Below, in pieces: positions 7,072 to 7,082 of a DNA stretch of 7,082 nucleotides. The number at the start of each line of letters is the position of its first letter. Positions within the stretch are counted from its first letter, which is position 1. This DNA comes from Thermoplasmata archaeon. GTDB taxonomy: Archaea; Thermoplasmatota; Thermoplasmata; Thermoplasmatales; Thermoplasmataceae. The DNA lies in assembly GCA_021826785.1 (NCBI GenBank), contig JAKAYN010000029.1:1-7082 (forward strand), given 5' to 3'. The notes under the pieces are model-generated. The model ran no database searches and had not been told where the DNA came from. It saw nothing but the letters and a program-made list of their open reading frames with translations. The translations under genes were made by a program, and so were the position numbers.

Positions 7072-7079
7072 ATTATATA
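7072..7079 (-). promoter_or_regulatory. TATA-like box of the LysDH-like gene
   Basis: On the minus strand TATATAAT lies 33-40 bases before the ATG at 7039, which would place the start of the transcript about 8-10 bases ahead of the ATG. The surrounding sequence is almost pure A+T, and a second candidate, TTATTTAT at 7059-7066, would give a start downstream of the ATG and is less likely. The window ends three bases beyond the box, so the BRE region cannot be judged. Confidence 0.4.
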
Positions 7080-7082
7080 GAA

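Noticed and set aside
1..7082. CRISPR array, tRNA, rRNA, transposase or integration-site signals
   Set aside because: No regularly spaced repeats, cloverleaf sequences, transposase motifs or paired terminal repeats were seen. The only gaps over 90 bases are A+T-rich junctions at 2041-2149 and 5827-5926.

Overview
The window (about 37% G+C by eye, with Ile ATA and Arg AGA/AGG codons very frequent) looks like chromosomal DNA from a euryarchaeon. A thermoacidophile of the Thermoplasmatales type (Picrophilus/Ferroplasma-like) fits best. The reasons are archaeal TATA boxes a short distance before two starts, start codons with no or almost no leader, and Shine-Dalgarno sites only before genes that closely follow another gene. 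The lineage is an inference from style, not from a marker gene.

Layout. Positions 1-60 hold the last codons of an unidentified rightward gene. After a 30-base gap comes a rightward acyl-CoA synthetase of the acetyl-CoA synthetase family (91-2040). A 109-base, very A+T-rich convergent junction (2041-2149) separates it from three leftward genes. Read in transcription order these are a lysine 6-dehydrogenase/saccharopine dehydrogenase-like oxidoreductase (7039-5927), then after 97-100 bases with its own promoter hyuA (5826-3817), then hyuB (3820-2150). hyuA and hyuB overlap by four bases (ATGA). All four complete genes are intact, with no frameshift, and nothing marks a mobile element, CRISPR array, tRNA or rRNA.

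Function. HyuA and HyuB should form one ATP-dependent enzyme of the hydantoinase/oxoprolinase/acetone carboxylase superfamily. It either opens a cyclic amide (hydantoin, 5-oxoproline, lactam) or carboxylates a ketone. No acetone-carboxylase gamma subunit is visible, so ring opening is the more cautious reading. The neighbouring oxidoreductase belongs to a family that works on amino acids with a terminal amine, which also points to amino-acid or lactam breakdown. The acyl-CoA synthetase lacks the tryptophan that restricts acetyl-CoA synthetases to acetate (Gly417 instead), so it probably activates a larger acid. That acid could be the product of the hyu pathway, but the genes are convergent and this link is speculative.

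This is mainly an ordinary metabolic region. The points worth following are the altered acyl pocket of the synthetase, the open substrate question for HyuAB beside a LysDH-like enzyme, and the split between genes with TATA boxes and short leaders and genes with Shine-Dalgarno sites.
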